Assembly (NCBI GenBank): GCA_964645625.1
Contig: CAZYAI010000004.1
Span: 1-64,000 of the forward strand
DNA: 64,000 nt
Direction: 5' to 3'
DNA from: AB-137-C09 sp964645625
GTDB taxonomy: Bacteria; Pseudomonadota; Zetaproteobacteria; Mariprofundales; Mariprofundaceae
The notes under the pieces were generated by a model. That model did no database searches, was not told where the DNA came from, and saw only the letters and a list, made by a program, of their open reading frames with translations. Each line of letters opens with the position of its first letter. The first letter of the stretch is position 1. Shown here in pieces: positions 27,297 through 35,300 of the stretch. Position numbers and translations under genes: made by a program.

Positions 27297-28105
27297 GCAA
27301 CGCCCTCCCTTTTTTTCAGGTCGATGCCTTCACCAAGCAGCCATTTGCAGGTAATCCCGCAGCGGTTGTACTAGCACCCGAGGCGTTAGATGCGGATTTA
27401 ATGCAGCGTATTGCCGCAGAAAACAATCTACCCGAAACGGCATTTGTGTGGCCATGGCCAAGCACTACGCCCGATGCCTTGCACATTCGCTGGTTTACAC
27501 CAACGATTGAAGTGGCGTTATGTGGTCACGCAACGTTGGCGGCGGCGCATGCCCTATTTAACCTATTCCCAGCACACATCACCGCGCTAACCTTCCATAG
27601 CCAACGTGGTGCACTGCCTGTGTGCAAAAGCGAGCAAGGCACATTGTCTATGCGCTTCCCCGAAGATCGGTTCCAAGCTTGTGCTATTCCTGCAAACTTG
27701 GAACAAGCCCTAGGTGTAACACCGCTGGAATGTTACCGTGGTCAAGATGATCTTTTAGCCATTCTCGCCAACGAAGCAGCAGTTGCGCAATTGCATGTGG
27801 ACATGGACACGTTGAGCACCTTGCAAGGGCGCGGTGTCATTGTATCTGCCAAGGCAGATCACGCTGCTGATTATGATATTGTATCGCGTTTTTTCGCACC
27901 GCAATCAGGCATTCCAGAAGACCCCGTCACAGGTTCTGCACACACCACGTTAGCACCATTTTGGTGTCAACGATTAGGGCTTACCAGCATTCGAGCGCGC
28001 CAACTATCGCCACGTGGCGGTGCGTTAACATGCCACTACGAGCCACCCTTGGTGGCAATTAACGGTGATGCGATCACAGTCATAGAAGGTACGATACATT
28101 GTTAA
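27293..28105 (+). CDS. PhzF-family isomerase-like protein
   Basis: A 270-residue protein of the PhzF (phenazine biosynthesis-like, diaminopimelate-epimerase fold) family. Diagnostic segments are FQVDAFTKQPFAGNPAAVV at the N-terminus, ENNLPETAFV with the catalytic-glutamate region, RWFTPTIEVALCGHATLA and EDPVTGSAHTTLAPFW. No phenazine genes are near, so it is one of the many family members whose substrate is unknown. Coupled to bolA and to lspA by overlaps. Confidence 0.92.
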   Translation: MSNALPFFQVDAFTKQPFAGNPAAVVLAPEALDADLMQRIAAENNLPETAFVWPWPSTTPDALHIRWFTPTIEVALCGHATLAAAHALFNLFPAHITALTFHSQRGALPVCKSEQGTLSMRFPEDRFQACAIPANLEQALGVTPLECYRGQDDLLAILANEAAVAQLHVDMDTLSTLQGRGVIVSAKADHAADYDIVSRFFAPQSGIPEDPVTGSAHTTLAPFWCQRLGLTSIRARQLSPRGGALTCHYEPPLVAINGDAITVIEGTIHC

Positions 28106-28608
28106 ATTTAGATGCATACCATTACAAGCAATGGGGGCTATTCGCGCTCTTGTTACTAGCGGATCAATGGACAAAATGGTGGATTGGTCAACAAGCCAGC
28201 GATTTACACATCACCGTAATCGATCATTTTTTCAACATTGTCGTTGCGCACAATTATGGTGTAGCATTTTCTATGTTTGCCGACTGGTCTAGTGCATGGC
28301 GCACCCGCCTGCTGATTGCTGCAACACTGCTGATTGCTGCTGCTGTATTGTGGATGTGGTGGCGTGGTCGCGCGCAACGTTCGTTGGAATCGTGGTTGTA
28401 TATTGTCATTCTCGCAGGAGCAGCAGGCAATATTTGGGATCGCATTCAATTGGGCTATGTGGTGGATTTCATCCAATGGTATGTGGTTATCGATGGCAAA
28501 GCGTGGTATTGGCCAACGTTCAATATAGCTGATTCCTGCATTTCTGTTGCCGTAGTATTACTGTTGATCGATAGCTTTCGCCCGCATCATCGAACAGAAA
28601 ACGATTGA
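28099..28608 (+). CDS. lspA: Lipoprotein signal peptidase (signal peptidase II)
   Basis: Inner-membrane aspartyl protease that removes signal peptides from prolipoproteins. It is 169 residues, with four transmembrane helices and the two catalytic aspartates in GNIWDRIQLGYVVDF and FNIADSCI. The only start with family-like spacing is TTG at 28099, which overlaps the phzF-like stop; no ATG precedes the conserved first helix with ADQWTK. Confidence 0.95.
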   Translation: MLNLDAYHYKQWGLFALLLLADQWTKWWIGQQASDLHITVIDHFFNIVVAHNYGVAFSMFADWSSAWRTRLLIAATLLIAAAVLWMWWRGRAQRSLESWLYIVILAGAAGNIWDRIQLGYVVDFIQWYVVIDGKAWYWPTFNIADSCISVAVVLLLIDSFRPHHRTEND

Positions 28609-28658
28609 GGTTAACTGATACATCATAACAGTTCACCTATCCCCCATTCACATGAGGC

Positions 28659-28686
28659 TTGCAATTATTTTAACGCGCTGAATAAT
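28659..28686 (+). promoter_or_regulatory. Predicted sigma-70 promoter of the SAM-regulated operon
   Basis: TTGCAA at 28659-28664 and AATAAT at 28681-28686 are 16 bases apart. A start near 28693 would place the aptamer at the very 5' end of the RNA, as expected for an S-box leader. Confidence 0.6.
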
Positions 28687-28699
28687 GCGCCGCCACAGA

Positions 28700-28817
28700 A
28701 ACACTATCCAGAGCAGTGGAGGGTTCGGGCCCTACGAAACTGCGGCAACCGGCCTTTATAAGGCAACTGGTGCCAATGCCTGCCTGTTGACATTACGTCA
28801 CAGGAGCGATGATGTGA
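28700..28817 (+). promoter_or_regulatory. SAM-I (S-box) riboswitch aptamer
   Basis: The conserved S-box core is present in order: ATCCAGAGCAG, then GGAGGG, GGGCCC, GAAACTGC, GGCAACC, GGTGCCAAT and CC. ACCGGCCTT pairs with AAGGCAACTGGT (P3), CCTGTTGAC with GTCACAGG (P4), and CAC..ATC at the 5' side with GAT..GTG at the 3' side (P1). It binds S-adenosylmethionine and lowers expression of the downstream genes when SAM is plentiful. S-box RNAs are rare in this part of the Proteobacteria. Confidence 0.88.
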
Positions 28818-28853
28818 AGTTCCTTGATGAGCCAGACTTGGCTTTCCATAAGC

Positions 28854-28885
28854 AACCTTCGCAACCATTGCGGAGGTTTTTTTTT
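28854..28885 (+). terminator. Intrinsic terminator of the SAM riboswitch
   Basis: AACCTTCGCAA (28854-28864) pairs over 11 positions, one of them G-U, with TTGCGGAGGTT (28868-28878). Nine T residues follow (28877-28885). It ends 35 bases before the start codon of the first gene, so it can stop transcription when the aptamer is SAM-bound. Confidence 0.9.
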
Positions 28886-28920
28886 GGCCGTTTTCATTTT
28901 GAAATCAACAGGAGATTTCC

Positions 28921-30168
28921 TTGAGTGAATCAATCGCAAGAGCATTAAAATGCCGAGAATGTGGGCAAGAATATGAAATTCAACCAACGCACGTGTGCGA
29001 GTTTTGTTTTGGACCACTGGAAGTCGTGTATGATTACGAAAAGCTAGAAGGTCGTTTCACCCGTGAACTGATCGAGTCACGCCCCCAAAACATGTGGCGT
29101 TACCGCGAGTTATTACCCATTGACGGTGAACCTACCGTGGGTGCTAACAATGGTTACACACCGCTGGTTCGCGCTGATCGTCTGGCTGCTGCCTTGGGCG
29201 TGAAAGAGCTGTACGTCAAGAACGATTCCGTATGTTCCCCTACCCTATCCTTTAAAGACCGTGTGGTTTCCGTTGCTTTATCTAAGGCTGTTGAGTTTGG
29301 TTTCACCACTGTTGCTTGTGCCTCTACGGGGAACCTTGCAGGTTCAGTGGCTGCCAATGCAGCTGCGGCTGGTCTTGAGTCCTACGTCTTTATCCCGCAT
29401 GATTTAGAGCAGGGTAAGGTATTGGGTGCAGGTATTTTTGGCACGCGCATCATTGGTATCGAAGGCAATTACGATGATGTGAATCGTCTGTGCTCTGAAG
29501 TCGCTGGCAAATATGGCTGGGCGTTTGTAAACGTGAATGTTCGCCCATTTTATGCTGAAGGTTCTAAATCCTACGGCTATGAAATCATGGAACAATTGGG
29601 CTGGAAAGCACCAAAACATGTGGTTGTGCCCATGGCTTCAGGTTCACTGTGTACCAAGATTGATAAGTCGATTAAAGAGTTCATCAAGCTGGGGCTGGTG
29701 GAAGACAATCAAACGGCAATCTATGGCGCACAAGCTACAGGTTGCTCACCTATCGCTAAAGCTGTGAAAGAGAACACCGATCTCATCCACCCAGTACACC
29801 CCAACACGATTGCAAAATCATTGGCGATTGGTAATCCTGCCGATGGTTATTATGCCCACCGCGTAATGCGTGATTCTGGTGGTTGGTCGGAAGATGTTAG
29901 CGATGAAGAAATCGTTGCAGCAATGAAGTTACTGGCTGAAACCGAAGGCATTTTCACCGAAACGGCTGGCGGTGTAACCGTTGGCGTAGCGAAAAAACTG
30001 ATCGAACAAGGTCGTATTCCGCGTGATGAGTCCATTGTCTTGTGCATCACTGGCAATGGTCTAAAAACACAGGAAGCCGTGGTTGAGGAAGTGGCTAAGC
30101 CACGCATCATCCAAAGTAATTTGAAAGATTTTGATGCCTTGGCAAAAGCCGATGGTGTTGTGTTATAA
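28921..30168 (+). CDS. thrC: Threonine-synthase-like PLP enzyme under SAM control
   Basis: A 415-residue fold-type II PLP enzyme of the short, archaeal/plant-type threonine synthase group. An N-terminal zinc-ribbon-like piece (CRECG, CEFCF) is followed by GYTPLVRADRL, the PLP lysine in SFKDRVVS, the phosphate-binding ASTGNLAGS loop and C-terminal CITGNGLKT. Threonine synthase converts O-phosphohomoserine to threonine. The SAM riboswitch and the sulfur-carrier and cysteine-synthase genes behind it suggest a role in homocysteine formation or in balancing O-phosphohomoserine use; this is inference. Start is TTG at 28921 with AGGAG at 28910-28914. Confidence 0.85.
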   Translation: MSESIARALKCRECGQEYEIQPTHVCEFCFGPLEVVYDYEKLEGRFTRELIESRPQNMWRYRELLPIDGEPTVGANNGYTPLVRADRLAAALGVKELYVKNDSVCSPTLSFKDRVVSVALSKAVEFGFTTVACASTGNLAGSVAANAAAAGLESYVFIPHDLEQGKVLGAGIFGTRIIGIEGNYDDVNRLCSEVAGKYGWAFVNVNVRPFYAEGSKSYGYEIMEQLGWKAPKHVVVPMASGSLCTKIDKSIKEFIKLGLVEDNQTAIYGAQATGCSPIAKAVKENTDLIHPVHPNTIAKSLAIGNPADGYYAHRVMRDSGGWSEDVSDEEIVAAMKLLAETEGIFTETAGGVTVGVAKKLIEQGRIPRDESIVLCITGNGLKTQEAVVEEVAKPRIIQSNLKDFDALAKADGVVL

Positions 30169-30180
30169 ACAGGAGAAAAC

Positions 30181-30462
30181 ATGAGTATTACAGTAAGAAT
30201 ACCTACCCCACTGCGTAAGTTGACCGACGGTGCTGATGAAGTTGCCGTAGAAGGCGCAAACGTAAGCGAAGTGATTGACAACCTAGAAGCTGCACACAAC
30301 GGTCTTAAAGCACGCTTGTGTGATGACGCTGGTGAAATTCGCCGTTTTGTAAACGTGTATGTCAACGATGAAGATGTACGCTTTTTACAAGGTGGCGCTA
30401 CCGCAGTAAAAGATGGCGATGAAGTATCCATCGTTCCTGCTATCGCAGGTGGCTTGCGCTAA
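30181..30462 (+). CDS. ThiS/MoaD-like sulfur carrier protein with GGLR tail
   Basis: A 93-residue beta-grasp protein of the ThiS/MoaD/CysO/HcyS kind. Segments VRIPTPLRKLTDG, FVNVYVNDEDVRF and DGDEVSIVPAIAGG are typical. Such carriers hold sulfur as a C-terminal Gly-Gly thiocarboxylate and pass it to cysteine or homocysteine synthases. Here Gly90-Gly91 is followed by Leu-Arg, so two residues must be removed before activation, as reported for HcyS-type carriers that need a JAMM peptidase. No such peptidase is in the window. It lies 12 bp after the threonine-synthase-like gene. Confidence 0.88.
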   Translation: MSITVRIPTPLRKLTDGADEVAVEGANVSEVIDNLEAAHNGLKARLCDDAGEIRRFVNVYVNDEDVRFLQGGATAVKDGDEVSIVPAIAGGLR

Positions 30463-30477
30463 AAACTCTATAATGCA

Positions 30478-30498
30478 GAGCCTCTTTTGTGGAGGCTC
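30478..30498 (+). terminator. Intra-operon hairpin
   Basis: GAGCCTC (30478-30484) pairs with GAGGCTC (30492-30498); the following bases (GCTTTAT) are only weakly T-rich. It may attenuate or protect the transcript between the carrier and NIL-domain genes rather than end it. Confidence 0.4.
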
Positions 30499-30549
30499 GC
30501 TTTATATTCATCCCAAATGCTTTACGCTGTGTGCCTTAGGAGGCGTGTT

Positions 30550-30789
30550 ATGAAAATGAAAGTTTATTTAACATATAATACTGACAATGTTCGTCAGCCG
30601 ATTATTTGGCAGTTGGGGCAATCCTTTGCGTTAGTCACCAATATTCGCACAGCGGATGTAAAGGAACATATGGGGCTGGTTGCCTTAGAACTTGAGGGTA
30701 AGACAGAAGTCATCGAGCAAGCTATGCGTTGGCTAGAAGAGCAAGGCGTTCATGTTAAACCCATTGAACAGAATGTTGTGGAGGGTTGA
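30550..30789 (+). CDS. NIL-domain protein
   Basis: A 79-residue stand-alone NIL domain, a ferredoxin-like fold found at the C-terminus of MetN (methionine importer ATPase), where it senses methionine, and in proteins of homocysteine synthesis. The core is QPIIWQLGQSFALVTNIRTADV with a second half LVALELEGKTEVIEQAMRWLEEQGV. I start it at ATG 30550 behind AGGAGGCG (30539-30546). It could be an allosteric methionine sensor or a sulfur-transfer partner for the neighbouring carrier. It abuts cysK. Confidence 0.82.
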   Translation: MKMKVYLTYNTDNVRQPIIWQLGQSFALVTNIRTADVKEHMGLVALELEGKTEVIEQAMRWLEEQGVHVKPIEQNVVEG

Positions 30790-31722
30790 ATGAATATTTA
30801 TACCGATATTGCAGAAGCCATTGGTAATACGCCACTGGTACGCCTCAATCGCATTGCACCAGAAGGTGGGGCAGAAATCGTTGCCAAATTGGAATTCTTC
30901 AACCCGCTGAACTCAGTAAAAGACCGTATTGGTCGCGCAATGATTGATGCGGCTGAACGCGATGGGCTACTGCAAGCTGGTGGCGTGATTATTGAGCCAA
31001 CATCAGGGAACACCGGCATTGCGCTGGCTTTTATTGCGCGTGCACGTGGTTACCGTTGCATCTTAACCATGCCTGAGTCCATGAGTTTGGAGCGCCGTAA
31101 ATTGCTCAAACTACTGGGCGCAGAGTTGGAGCTCACCCCCGCCGAATTAGGCATGAAAGGGGCGATTGCCAAAGCAGAAGCCTTGGTCGCCTCTACACCA
31201 GGTGGGTTCATGCCACAGCAATTTAGCAACCCTGCTAACCCTGATGTTCATCGCCGCACCACCGCAGAAGAAATCTGGCGTGATACCGATGGTCAAGTGG
31301 ATGCTTTGGTCGCAGGCGTAGGCACAGGCGGCACGATCTCAGGCATCAGTGAAGTGCTCAAAGAGCGCAACACAGCATTTAAGTCTTTTGCTGTCGAGCC
31401 AAGTGATTCCCCTGTGATTACTGGCGGTGCACCAGGGCCACATAAGATCCAAGGTATTGGTGCGGGTTTCATTCCTGACAACCTCAACATGGCGATCATT
31501 GATGGTGTTGAACAGGTTGCGAATGACGAAGCCTTTGCTATGGCGCATCGCTTGGCAAAAGAAGAAGGGATTCCCGCTGGTATTTCATCAGGTGCGGCAG
31601 TACAAGCGGCTATACGCGTCGCTGCCCGCCCCGAGATGGCTGGTAAGCGTGTGGTGGTGATCCTGCCATCAATGGCGGAACGTTATATGTCCACCGATTT
31701 ATTTAAGACGATTGTGGTATAA
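30790..31722 (+). CDS. Cysteine synthase (CysK/CysM family)
   Basis: PLP-dependent O-acetyl- or O-phosphoserine sulfhydrylase, 310 residues. The PLP lysine lies in NPLNSVKDRIG, the substrate loop is PTSGNTG, the phosphate loop GTGGTISG, and the C-terminal serine region SSGAAV. The nearby thiocarboxylate-type carrier makes a CysM/CysO-like route possible, in which the carrier rather than free sulfide is the sulfur donor; sequence alone does not decide this. GGAGGG lies just before the ATG, and the previous gene ends at the start. Confidence 0.92.
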   Translation: MNIYTDIAEAIGNTPLVRLNRIAPEGGAEIVAKLEFFNPLNSVKDRIGRAMIDAAERDGLLQAGGVIIEPTSGNTGIALAFIARARGYRCILTMPESMSLERRKLLKLLGAELELTPAELGMKGAIAKAEALVASTPGGFMPQQFSNPANPDVHRRTTAEEIWRDTDGQVDALVAGVGTGGTISGISEVLKERNTAFKSFAVEPSDSPVITGGAPGPHKIQGIGAGFIPDNLNMAIIDGVEQVANDEAFAMAHRLAKEEGIPAGISSGAAVQAAIRVAARPEMAGKRVVVILPSMAERYMSTDLFKTIVV

Positions 31723-31904
31723 AGCGAATCCCTAAAGCGTTTATTAAGCGCAAATAATAAACAGGGTGCAGACAAGCACCCTGTTAACCTAGTAGTAGTC
31801 GTAGGTTGGGTTGAAGAACGACACCCAACAAACAAACTTTTTTTGGTGCGCCTGCGCACCCTACTCGCTGTCCTTGCTGATAGCTGTGATGTTTGGAGTT
31901 TACA
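31723..31904. repeat. Spacer with hairpin and dispersed repeat fragments
   Basis: AACAGGGTGC (31761-31770) pairs exactly with GCACCCTGTT (31777-31786) but has no T-run behind it on the plus strand. At 31802-31828 lies the GTAGGTTGGGTTGA start of the 86-bp repeat and at 31846-31864 the GGTGCGC..GCGCACCCTA end seen at 23544-23653. No gene is present. Confidence 0.65.
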
Positions 31905-32735
31905 TTGATTGATTTTACCGAAGAGCAAATTGAGCGTTATTCACGCCATATTATTCTGCCTGAGGTGGGAGCCGAAGGGCAATCCCGTTTACTAAAGTCC
32001 AAAGTATTCATGATTGGTGCGGGCGGCTTGGGTTCGCCTGTCGCTTATTACTTGGCAGCAGCAGGTGTCGGCACGATTGGTATTGCTGATGCTGATGTTG
32101 TGGACTTATCCAACCTGCAACGACAAATTATTCACACCCAAGATCGCGTGGGCATGCCAAAGGTGGAGAGTGCGCGTGAAAGCATGCAAGCACTGAACCC
32201 CGACGTAAAAGTAAAAACCTACCAGCACTTTGTCACCGAAGATAACATCCGTGAGATCATCCGTGATTACGATATTGTGATTGATGGTTGTGATAACTTC
32301 CCCACCCGCTTCTTGGTCAACGATGCCTGCTTTTTAGAGAAGAAGACTCTAGTTTCTGGTGCAATGTTCCGCTTTGATGGTCAAGTAGCGACCTTCAAGC
32401 CGCACCAACATGCCGAAGGCCCTTGCTACCGATGCTTATACCCTGAGCCACCACCAGCAGGCTTGGTTCCATCTTGTTCTGAAGCTGGAATCTTGGGCGC
32501 ATTGGCGGGTTCTGTAGGTACCATTCAGGCCGTTGAAGTGATTAAAGAAATTTTAGGCATTGGCAAGTCACTATCGGGGCATTTAATGACTTTCGACGCC
32601 ATGCGTATGGAGTGGAAGAAGCTTAAGTTACGCAAAGACCCTGCCTGCCCCTTATGCAGCGCAAATCCTACCATTACCGAACTCACCACCTATGAGCAAT
32701 CCTGTGAAATTCAGGCAGCCAAGCTGGGCGGATAA
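31905..32735 (+). CDS. moeB: MoeB/ThiF-type E1-like activating enzyme
   Basis: ATP-dependent adenylyltransferase, 276 residues, that activates the C-terminal Gly of ThiS/MoaD-like carriers. It has YSRHIILPEVG at the N-terminus, the nucleotide loop GAGGLGSPVAYYL, the DADVVDLSNLQRQ motif, two zinc-binding CxxC pairs (CYRC and CPLC) and the SCSEAG segment. No rhodanese domain is attached, so sulfur must come from elsewhere, for instance the TusA proteins of the cluster. The TTG at 31905, 6 bases after GGAG, is the best start; a TTG at 31893 is possible. It probably serves the carrier at 30181. Confidence 0.92.
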   Translation: MIDFTEEQIERYSRHIILPEVGAEGQSRLLKSKVFMIGAGGLGSPVAYYLAAAGVGTIGIADADVVDLSNLQRQIIHTQDRVGMPKVESARESMQALNPDVKVKTYQHFVTEDNIREIIRDYDIVIDGCDNFPTRFLVNDACFLEKKTLVSGAMFRFDGQVATFKPHQHAEGPCYRCLYPEPPPAGLVPSCSEAGILGALAGSVGTIQAVEVIKEILGIGKSLSGHLMTFDAMRMEWKKLKLRKDPACPLCSANPTITELTTYEQSCEIQAAKLGG

Positions 32736-32744
32736 GGAACGAAC

Positions 32745-35072
32745 ATGAAGACTTTTAGTTTTGCACAAAGCAGCGATGTCGATGATTACGAGGCAGGCCT
32801 CCTCGCATTCCTTGATGGTCGCATGGCTGAAGAGCGTTTCACGCCTTTCCGTTTGCAGATGGGTGTTTACGGTCAGCGGCAAGAGGGCGTACAAATGGTA
32901 CGTGCCAAACTGCCCGGTGGTAACATCACCCCTGAGCAGTTGGATGTTATTGGCGATTGCGTGGAACGTTTTGCTGGTCAATTGGATCGTCCAAAGCTGG
33001 CGCACATCACCACCCGTCAAGATATTCAGGCAAACTTTGTTGACCTTAAAGATACGCTACCTTTTTTGCGTGCCCTTGACGCTGTAGGTCTTACCACCCG
33101 TGAAGCATGCGGCAATACCGTGCGTAATGTCAGCTCCTGCTTTTTGGCTGGGGTGTGCCCTGCTGAGCATGTTGATGTAAGTCTGCATGCGCGCCGTTTT
33201 GCAGAATACTTTTTGCGTCATCCCTTGGCGCAACAGTTCCCTCGCAAATTTAAAGTATCTTTCTCTGGCTGTGCGACCGACTGCGCCCTCTCTGGCATGC
33301 ACGATGTAGGCTTTGTTGCCACGCGCAATGCAGCAGGCGAAGCTGGCTTCACGGTATGGGCGGCTGGTGGTCTATCCTCGCAGCCTATGAAGGCTTTATT
33401 GCTGGAATCGTTTATTGCCGAAGCGGATATTTTATTGGTAGGCGAAGCCCTGATGCGTATGCATTTTAAATTCTCCGACCGCAAACGTCGTGCCCGTGCG
33501 CGCTTAAAATACGTAGCACAAAAATTAGGCGAAGAAGGCTTCATCGAAGAATACCGCAAACAGCGTGCCGTGATTGAATCCATTCATCGCAATCAACATG
33601 CTGTTGAAGCATGTGCGTGGCGTGATGCAACCCAAGCGTTGGATGTTCCTGCTTCTGGTGTCGTAACGCAACACGATGGCACATGCGCCTTGGTGTTAAA
33701 CATTTTCCGTGGTGACCTGACACCAGCACAATGCCACGCGATTGCCGATACCGCACGTGCCGTGGCAGCCTCTGGTCTGCGGGTAACCACCGAACAAGGC
33801 ATGATTATCACAGGTGTTGCCAAAGAACACCTACAAACGGCACTGGATCGTTTGCAGGCAGCCGACTTATCTTGCCAACAAGCACGGGCTATTGCTGATG
33901 CTGTTGCCTGCCCAGGCACAGAAACTTGCCGATTAGGCATCACCTCCAGCCGTGGTTTGGTCGAGGCTTTACGCCCGATGCTGGATGAGTTCCAAGATGA
34001 CCCTGTACTGGGGCGCATCAACATTAAAGCTTCTGGCTGCCAACACTCTTGCGCCCGTCACCATGTGGCAGACTTAGGCTTCCACGGCTTAGCGAAAAAG
34101 GTTGAAGGTCAGGCTGTACCGCATTACCAACTGCATATTGGCGGTTCAGGTCGTGGTGGCGAAGCCATGGCTTTTGCTACCGAGGCTGTACCTGCGCGTA
34201 ACGCACCTGAAGCAGGCATTGCCGTGCTCAAAGCTTACCGCGACCAGCGCGAGGAAGAAGAAACCTTACACGACTGGGCAAACCGCATCGGTTCTGATGG
34301 CATGAAAGACATCTTACAAGCATTCGGTGCGGGCGAAGGCGACGTTGAAGGTCTGATTTACGACTGGAGTGAAAACGAAGCTTTTAACACCAAAGGTAAC
34401 AAAAAAGGGGAATGCGCAGGCGCAGTCTTGTCGATGAGTGATGCGCTGACTTCTGAAGCGGAATATGAGTTAATGATGGCACGCGCTCATCTTGATGGCA
34501 TGTTCTGGTCAGAAGCTATTGCCGCCTTGCGTCGCTGTGCTATTTCTACAGCGCGTGCTTACCTTGTTGCCTATGGCGAAGTGCCAGAAACGGATGCGCA
34601 AGTCTTTGCCACACTGACCGTACAGGCGCAGAGCGACAGCGAAGTCATGAACGGTTTGCATACGGTGCAAGAGGCACTCATGAACATGGACATCAGCGAC
34701 CTAGCAGCCAGTGCCCATGCTATTCAGGCTGCGCTTGCGCCTTGGTTAGCGTTGGCGTTAACACGTTTTGCTGCTGTACCTACAAACAACGAAACAACCG
34801 TTGCAGATACAGCAAGCGATGTGGCTGATAGTGACGATGCGACCGTAACCTTGGACTTAACAGGTGTGGCTTGCCCAATGAACTTTGTGAAGACCAAAAT
34901 TAAATTGACAAGCATGGCGATAGATGCGGAATTGGCAGTCATCCTAGATGATGGTGCGCCGATTGAGAACGTCCCCCTATCACTGCAAGAGCAAGGTCAA
35001 ACCATTGTGTCAAAAGAGCGAATCTCCGAGCAACAATGGCGGATTGTCGTTAAAAAATCATCCGCTATTTGA
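32745..35072 (+). CDS. Sulfite reductase hemoprotein fused to a TusA sulfur-carrier domain
   Basis: A 775-residue protein. Residues 1-~520 are a ferredoxin-type nitrite/sulfite reductase with two half-repeats and the siroheme/4Fe-4S cysteines Cys389, Cys395, Cys432 and Cys436 (CPGTETC, SGCQHSC). It reduces sulfite to sulfide in the cytoplasm. A helical segment (about 560-680, with SEAIAALRRCAISTARAYL) links to a C-terminal TusA domain from about residue 699 with the active cysteine Cys710 in ACPMNFVK. The TusA part closely parallels the stand-alone protein at 39349. Sulfide made by the enzyme could be captured on Cys710; this is inference. Confidence 0.92.
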   Translation: MKTFSFAQSSDVDDYEAGLLAFLDGRMAEERFTPFRLQMGVYGQRQEGVQMVRAKLPGGNITPEQLDVIGDCVERFAGQLDRPKLAHITTRQDIQANFVDLKDTLPFLRALDAVGLTTREACGNTVRNVSSCFLAGVCPAEHVDVSLHARRFAEYFLRHPLAQQFPRKFKVSFSGCATDCALSGMHDVGFVATRNAAGEAGFTVWAAGGLSSQPMKALLLESFIAEADILLVGEALMRMHFKFSDRKRRARARLKYVAQKLGEEGFIEEYRKQRAVIESIHRNQHAVEACAWRDATQALDVPASGVVTQHDGTCALVLNIFRGDLTPAQCHAIADTARAVAASGLRVTTEQGMIITGVAKEHLQTALDRLQAADLSCQQARAIADAVACPGTETCRLGITSSRGLVEALRPMLDEFQDDPVLGRINIKASGCQHSCARHHVADLGFHGLAKKVEGQAVPHYQLHIGGSGRGGEAMAFATEAVPARNAPEAGIAVLKAYRDQREEEETLHDWANRIGSDGMKDILQAFGAGEGDVEGLIYDWSENEAFNTKGNKKGECAGAVLSMSDALTSEAEYELMMARAHLDGMFWSEAIAALRRCAISTARAYLVAYGEVPETDAQVFATLTVQAQSDSEVMNGLHTVQEALMNMDISDLAASAHAIQAALAPWLALALTRFAAVPTNNETTVADTASDVADSDDATVTLDLTGVACPMNFVKTKIKLTSMAIDAELAVILDDGAPIENVPLSLQEQGQTIVSKERISEQQWRIVVKKSSAI

Positions 35073-35080
35073 TTCCTCTT

Positions 35081-35283
35081 AACATAATGGAACATGTGAT
35101 CCGCGCAACAAACGGGCGTGGTGTTTTGACGCACTGTACGACGATGTTTTATGGCGCAGGGTGGCAAAACGCCATGCCCATTAACATGGAACATGTGACC
35201 CGCACAATGAACGGACATGGTGTTTTGACGCGCTGTGCCACGATGTTCTATTGCACGGGGTGGCAAAATGCCATGCCCGTGCC
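35081..35283 (+). repeat. Tandem pair of ~99-bp palindromic repeats
   Basis: Two units, 35081-35182 and 35183-35283, each begin near GGAACATGTGA (35089 and 35188, 99 bases apart) and contain GGTGTTTTGACG and GGCAAAAYGCCATGCCC. They match the element at 8838-8977. They fill the whole gap between the sulfite reductase and the next gene, and could form strong hairpins in a common transcript. Confidence 0.9.
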
Positions 35284-35300
35284 CAGTAACGTAAGCAGTC

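Noticed and set aside
30181..30462. Molybdopterin synthase small subunit MoaD
   Set aside because: No molybdopterin genes are near, the tail is Gly-Gly-Leu-Arg rather than Gly-Gly, and the neighbours are cysteine and methionine genes.
31761..31786. Perfect 10-bp hairpin after cysK as an intrinsic terminator
   Set aside because: There is no T-run on the plus strand; the T-rich side faces the minus strand, where no gene ends.
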